From NCBI RefSeq assembly GCF_011058315.1, contig NZ_CP049298.1, positions 682,001-746,000 of the forward strand: a DNA stretch of 64,000 bases. The letters run 5' to 3'. Below the pieces are notes generated by a model. That model was not told where the DNA came from and did no database searches. It was given only the letters and a program-made list of their open reading frames with translations. The translations under genes and the position numbers were made by a program. Position 1 is the stretch's first letter; every line of letters starts with the position of its first letter. This DNA is from Chryseobacterium sp. POL2 (lineage in GTDB: Bacteria; Bacteroidota; Bacteroidia; Flavobacteriales; Weeksellaceae). Shown piece after piece: positions 61,298-64,000 of this stretch.

Positions 61298-62728
61298 ATG
61301 TTAAAGAGAACATTACTGGTACTTTGCCTACCTGCAGCTTTTTATCTTAAGGCACAAGACATATCAGAGATTAGAAATACTACAGATGTCTATAACAACA
61401 ATCGTATATCGGGAACGGCAAAATATGTAGGTATGGCTGGATCCATGGGAGCGCTCGGTGGTGATATTTCTAGTCTAAATGTTAACCCTGCAGGCTTAGG
61501 CGTTAACATCGCAAGTGACCTTAGTTTGAGTCTATCAACTTTTTCTAACAAAAATAAAAGTACACTAGCAGGCACTTCGGTATCTAATAAAGTTAATAAA
61601 ACTGATCTGGGCAATGCATCGGCAATTATTGCTTTTGATCTTACCAATATGAATTCCAAATGGAAGTTTGTTAACATTGGTGTTAGCTATAATTCTATCT
61701 TTCTTAATGACGGGCTAGGCACTCCAGGAAATAACAATATTGTTATTCAAAAAGATTTAATTGATGCTAACAACAATCCATTAGTAGGAAACTTGACCTA
61801 TAAAGGTCATGTTTATAACAGAGATGGACGTTTGAACAAAACCAACTTTTCTCTTGGAGCCAATTATGATAACAAAATTTATCTAGGTGTTGGCGTTAAT
61901 ATGAGCAACGCTAATCTCACACAGGACGATTACGCTTTCTTTCATCTGGATGCAAATAATGTTACGGATTCTTATGAAAAACAATATACACCTTACCTAG
62001 AGCAGGCTAATGGATTCTCTGCTAATTTTGGTATTATTGGAAAAGTTAACAATATGTTCCGTGTGGGAGCAGCTATTGAAACACCAACTTGGTGGTCTAC
62101 AGAGCGCGTCTATAGAGATTATATGATCGATAATGATGGATATACAGATGCAGCAGACTTTAGCGAAAAGAGAGATTTGAGAACACCTTTCAAGGCAACC
62201 TTAAGTGCCGCTTTTGTTCCAAATAAAAACTTTGCGTTTAACGTGGATTACATCCAAGGATTAGGAAAACCAAAATACACCACAACATCAGCGGTGAACA
62301 CAGATCTCAATGCGTTTTATAACGAAAATTATAAAAGCTCATCAGAAGTTAGATTAGGTGCTGAATACCGTTTCCAAGGTCTTCGCGTGAGAGCGGGTTA
62401 CGCATTTTCCAGCAATCCATTCAACAATATGAGCTTATCGAGTTATAATGACAGTGGCATCATACAAGACACCAACTACTCTAATTTAATTCTATCTAAA
62501 AGAAATACTTTGGGTGTAGGACTTGGTTACGATTTCAAAGCATTTTATATCGATGCGGCATACCAAAATGTTTCATCGGATTATAACAATCCATTCTTGT
62601 ATGGAAATGTTGACCAAGGCACTGGTTATTACAGTAACAATTTTGATATTAACGCGCCTGCTTACGCCGTTTCTAAAGTTAAAAATCAAGTGAACAATTT
62701 TGTTTTCACATTGGGTTGGAAATTTTAA
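61298..62728 (+). CDS. FadL/OMPP1-like outer membrane transport protein
   Basis: A 476-residue outer membrane barrel with a signal peptide (1-19). The opening AKYVGMAGSMGALGGDISSLNVNPAGL matches the N-terminal plug of FadL/TodX-type barrels, which take up hydrophobic substrates. Later strands (LSAAFVPNKNFAFNVDYI, VRLGAEYRFQGLRVRAGYAF) and the terminal FVFTLGWKF fit an outer membrane barrel with C-terminal Phe. It starts 47 bases after the Gly-rich lipoprotein and may share its transcript; a strong terminator follows. Confidence 0.88.
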   Translation: MLKRTLLVLCLPAAFYLKAQDISEIRNTTDVYNNNRISGTAKYVGMAGSMGALGGDISSLNVNPAGLGVNIASDLSLSLSTFSNKNKSTLAGTSVSNKVNKTDLGNASAIIAFDLTNMNSKWKFVNIGVSYNSIFLNDGLGTPGNNNIVIQKDLIDANNNPLVGNLTYKGHVYNRDGRLNKTNFSLGANYDNKIYLGVGVNMSNANLTQDDYAFFHLDANNVTDSYEKQYTPYLEQANGFSANFGIIGKVNNMFRVGAAIETPTWWSTERVYRDYMIDNDGYTDAADFSEKRDLRTPFKATLSAAFVPNKNFAFNVDYIQGLGKPKYTTTSAVNTDLNAFYNENYKSSSEVRLGAEYRFQGLRVRAGYAFSSNPFNNMSLSSYNDSGIIQDTNYSNLILSKRNTLGVGLGYDFKAFYIDAAYQNVSSDYNNPFLYGNVDQGTGYYSNNFDINAPAYAVSKVKNQVNNFVFTLGWKF

Positions 62729-62750
62729 TTGAATCAATTTACATACAATA

Positions 62751-62784
62751 AAAAAGCTATTCATTTCTGAATAGCTTTTTTATT
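62751..62784. terminator. terminator after the FadL-like gene
   Basis: AAAAAGCTATTCA (62751-62763) pairs perfectly with TGAATAGCTTTTT (62768-62780). It also faces the small minus-strand gene that ends at 62789. Confidence 0.88.
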
Positions 62785-62788
62785 AAGG

Positions 62789-62905
62789 CTATGTCAACTG
62801 TTTGTCAGTTGGTCGTTGTTTCTTTTGCGTAAACTTTTTAACAACATAATCAATAACAATTGGTGCTAAAATGGTCAATAAAGTTTTGAATAGTTTAGAT
62901 CTCAT
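62789..62905 (-). CDS. 38-residue small membrane-associated protein
   Basis: An uninterrupted 38-codon frame from ATG 62905 to TAG 62791-62789. It encodes a short amphipathic hydrophobic helix (LFKTLLTILAPIVIDYVV, about residues 5-22) followed by a basic tail (KKFTQKKQRP). The composition, a clean start and a terminator hairpin just beyond the stop support a real small protein. Similar short proteins with an APIVIDY core are, as I recall, present in related genomes. The function is unknown. Confidence 0.5.
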   Translation of the reverse strand: MRSKLFKTLLTILAPIVIDYVVKKFTQKKQRPTDKQLT

Positions 62906-62955
62906 AATTAAATATTTTCTCAATACCAACAAGATTTAAGCCACAATTATCAAAG

Positions 62956-63294
62956 CTATTTTTCAACCAAAGCTTCCCCATCGAATTTAACATCGTCCCA
63001 ACCATACTTCATAAAATTTCGGATATTTTGATGATCACTTCCAGTAGGATTTTTCAAAACTTCTTTTGTGTAAAAATCTCCGAATAAAGACAAAGTTTGA
63101 TCTTTTGTTAAATCATTTAATTTTGCAAAACTAAAAATCTTACAAGATCCGTTATTTTGATTAGCAACATTCACTTGGTCACCATTGGTAAATTTGGTTG
63201 GATAAAAATGATAATGGCTATCAATATAAGCGATAACATCATTAAAATTAAACTCAGTTTTCCCGTCTTTTATCTGTTCTAAAATCGTACTCAT
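62956..63294 (-). CDS. HopJ type III effector family protein
   Basis: A 112-residue soluble protein matching the HopJ family along its length: FNDVIAYIDSHYHFYPTKF, NQNNGSCKIFSFAKLN, LFGDFYTKEVL and DHQNIRNFMKYGWD. The name comes from a Pseudomonas syringae effector, but most relatives are in free-living bacteria without type III secretion, and nothing here suggests secretion. It is probably a housekeeping protein of unknown role. It is followed in the minus direction by the 38-residue gene, 50 bases away. Confidence 0.9.
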   Translation of the reverse strand: MSTILEQIKDGKTEFNFNDVIAYIDSHYHFYPTKFTNGDQVNVANQNNGSCKIFSFAKLNDLTKDQTLSLFGDFYTKEVLKNPTGSDHQNIRNFMKYGWDDVKFDGEALVEK

Positions 63295-63341
63295 TGTCTA
63301 TTCATTAAATTTAAAATCATTTCTAAAACCAAAATTACAAC

Positions 63342-63374
63342 AAAAAAAATCCGAATTCAATGGAATCCGGATTT
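63342..63374 (-). terminator. terminator of the nucleoside permease gene
   Basis: AAATCCG-AATTC and GAATC-CGGATTT form an imperfect hairpin; on the minus strand eight T follow. It lies 8 bases after the permease stop codon. Confidence 0.7.
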
Positions 63375-63381
63375 ATATTAA

Positions 63382-64000
63382 TTAATGTCCTGAATTATCA
63401 ACAGCCTTGGCTACTGTTTCAGCATTATGTTTGTGTCGGAAAAGAATGGCGAAAGCCACACCAACTATCAACGCGTAAATCGCGAAGGTCAGCCATATCT
63501 CATGCCAATTTTTCATTAAAATTGTTGTTGATAAAATACCATCGGGACCTATGCTAGCATTGAAAGAATTTTTAAGTATTGACAAGAAAGTCGGGTTATC
63601 AACCGTTGTTTCCAAATAAGTTGCCAACTCTGTCGCCGTTGTGAACTTGTATGTGAAGTATTTATCAATCATCCAACCTGCAACATTACTCCCGATAACG
63701 GCCCCGAAACCATTTGTCATCATCATAAATAAACCTTGCGCAGATGATCGGATTTTTTTCTCCGTAGTCGTCTCAACAAACAAAGAACCCGAAATGTTGA
63801 AGAAGTCGAATGCCATACCATAAACAATACAAGACATAACAATCATCCAAAGTCCATCCTGTGGATTACCATAGGCGAATAATCCGAAACGTAAAACCCA
63901 AGCAAACATACTCAGCAACATCACGTTTTTGATACCATATTTCACTAGGAAAAATGGAATGGCAAGGATAAACAAAGTTTCAGAAACCTGAGAAATTGCC
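63382..64000 (-). CDS. nucleoside permease (MFS nucleoside:H+ symporter), C-terminal part
   Basis: The gene runs off the right edge; about 205 C-terminal residues are present. The frame continues past the internal TTG at 63975 as AISQVSETL, so that codon is not the start. It holds the last half of a major facilitator protein of the NupG/XapB nucleoside symporter family: QVSETLFILAIPFFLVKYG, MLSMFAWVLRFGLFAYG, GMAFDFFNISGSLFVE, and FAIYALIVGVAFAILF as the last helix. A periplasmic insert with NFMKY-unrelated polar residues precedes the last two helices. It imports nucleosides across the inner membrane. Confidence 0.85.
   Translation of the reverse strand, partial: AISQVSETLFILAIPFFLVKYGIKNVMLLSMFAWVLRFGLFAYGNPQDGLWMIVMSCIVYGMAFDFFNISGSLFVETTTEKKIRSSAQGLFMMMTNGFGAVIGSNVAGWMIDKYFTYKFTTATELATYLETTVDNPTFLSILKNSFNASIGPDGILSTTILMKNWHEIWLTFAIYALIVGVAFAILFRHKHNAETVAKAVDNSGH

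Noticed and set aside
62956..63294. HopJ protein as evidence of a type III effector
   Set aside because: The family is widespread in bacteria without type III secretion and nothing in the window encodes such a system.
1..64000. CRISPR arrays, tRNA or rRNA genes, insertion sequences, prophage
   Set aside because: I looked for regular direct repeats, cloverleaf sequences, transposase motifs and phage gene sets on both strands by eye and found none.

Overview
The window is bacterial and chromosomal, and it looks like a Bacteroidota member of the class Flavobacteriia, most likely the Chryseobacterium/Weeksellaceae group. This rests on the AT-rich sequence, A-rich leaders in place of Shine-Dalgarno sites, promoters of the TTTG / TAnnTTTG type, three secreted proteins with C-terminal type IX secretion (T9SS) sorting domains, a CusA pump fused to its outer-membrane partner, and an archaeal-type prolyl-tRNA synthetase. 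The genus is inferred from family resemblance; no 16S or marker comparison was possible. I found no tRNA, rRNA, CRISPR array, insertion sequence or prophage.

Layout. (1) Bases 1-12722 hold about 18 genes, all on + and tightly packed: a LemA tail, a DUF2207 membrane protein, then small lipoproteins and membrane-anchored beta-rich proteins. Several belong to three paralogous families duplicated inside the cluster, and most match nothing I can name. Three of its genes carry frame breaks, two of them in homopolymers. (2) 12871-15357 (-) has a T9SS cargo protein and a cytochrome b561 / His-rich lipoprotein / cupin operon. (3) 15358-16188 is an 831-base gap rich in palindromes, in front of a glutaryl-CoA-dehydrogenase-like gene. 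(4) 17708-25721 has two more T9SS proteins, an AddB-like nuclease, RsmG and a small lipoprotein. (5) 26090-30412 (+) has an aminotransferase, a structured RNA-like element, a peroxiredoxin / thioredoxin / DUF6952 redox set, a HAD phosphatase and a DsbA-like protein. (6) 30480-38158 (-) is a signalling island: two histidine kinases, CheR, CheB, receiver proteins (one truncated) and a GNAT enzyme. (7) 38281-41377 (+) has two secreted proteins and SlyD. (8) 41452-50058 (-) is a heavy-metal efflux locus: a small secreted protein, a CusA-CusC fusion, CusB and a P-type ATPase. (9) 50173-58561 has an arginase-family enzyme, QueA, PepP, MntH with a clear DtxR/MntR-like operator, and a DUF937-OmpA protein. 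(10) 58639-64000 has ProS, a glycine/tyrosine-rich lipoprotein, a FadL-like porin, a 38-residue small protein, a HopJ-family protein and the end of a nucleoside permease.

How the genes work together. Metal handling recurs: Cus efflux and a P-type ATPase export cations, while MntH imports Mn/Fe under apparent repressor control. The redox set (27632-28954) probably forms a peroxide-reduction unit. The CheR/CheB/hybrid-kinase island has no chemoreceptor, so it probably serves stress or developmental signalling rather than chemotaxis. The least explained part is the 12.7 kb envelope-protein cluster at the left end.
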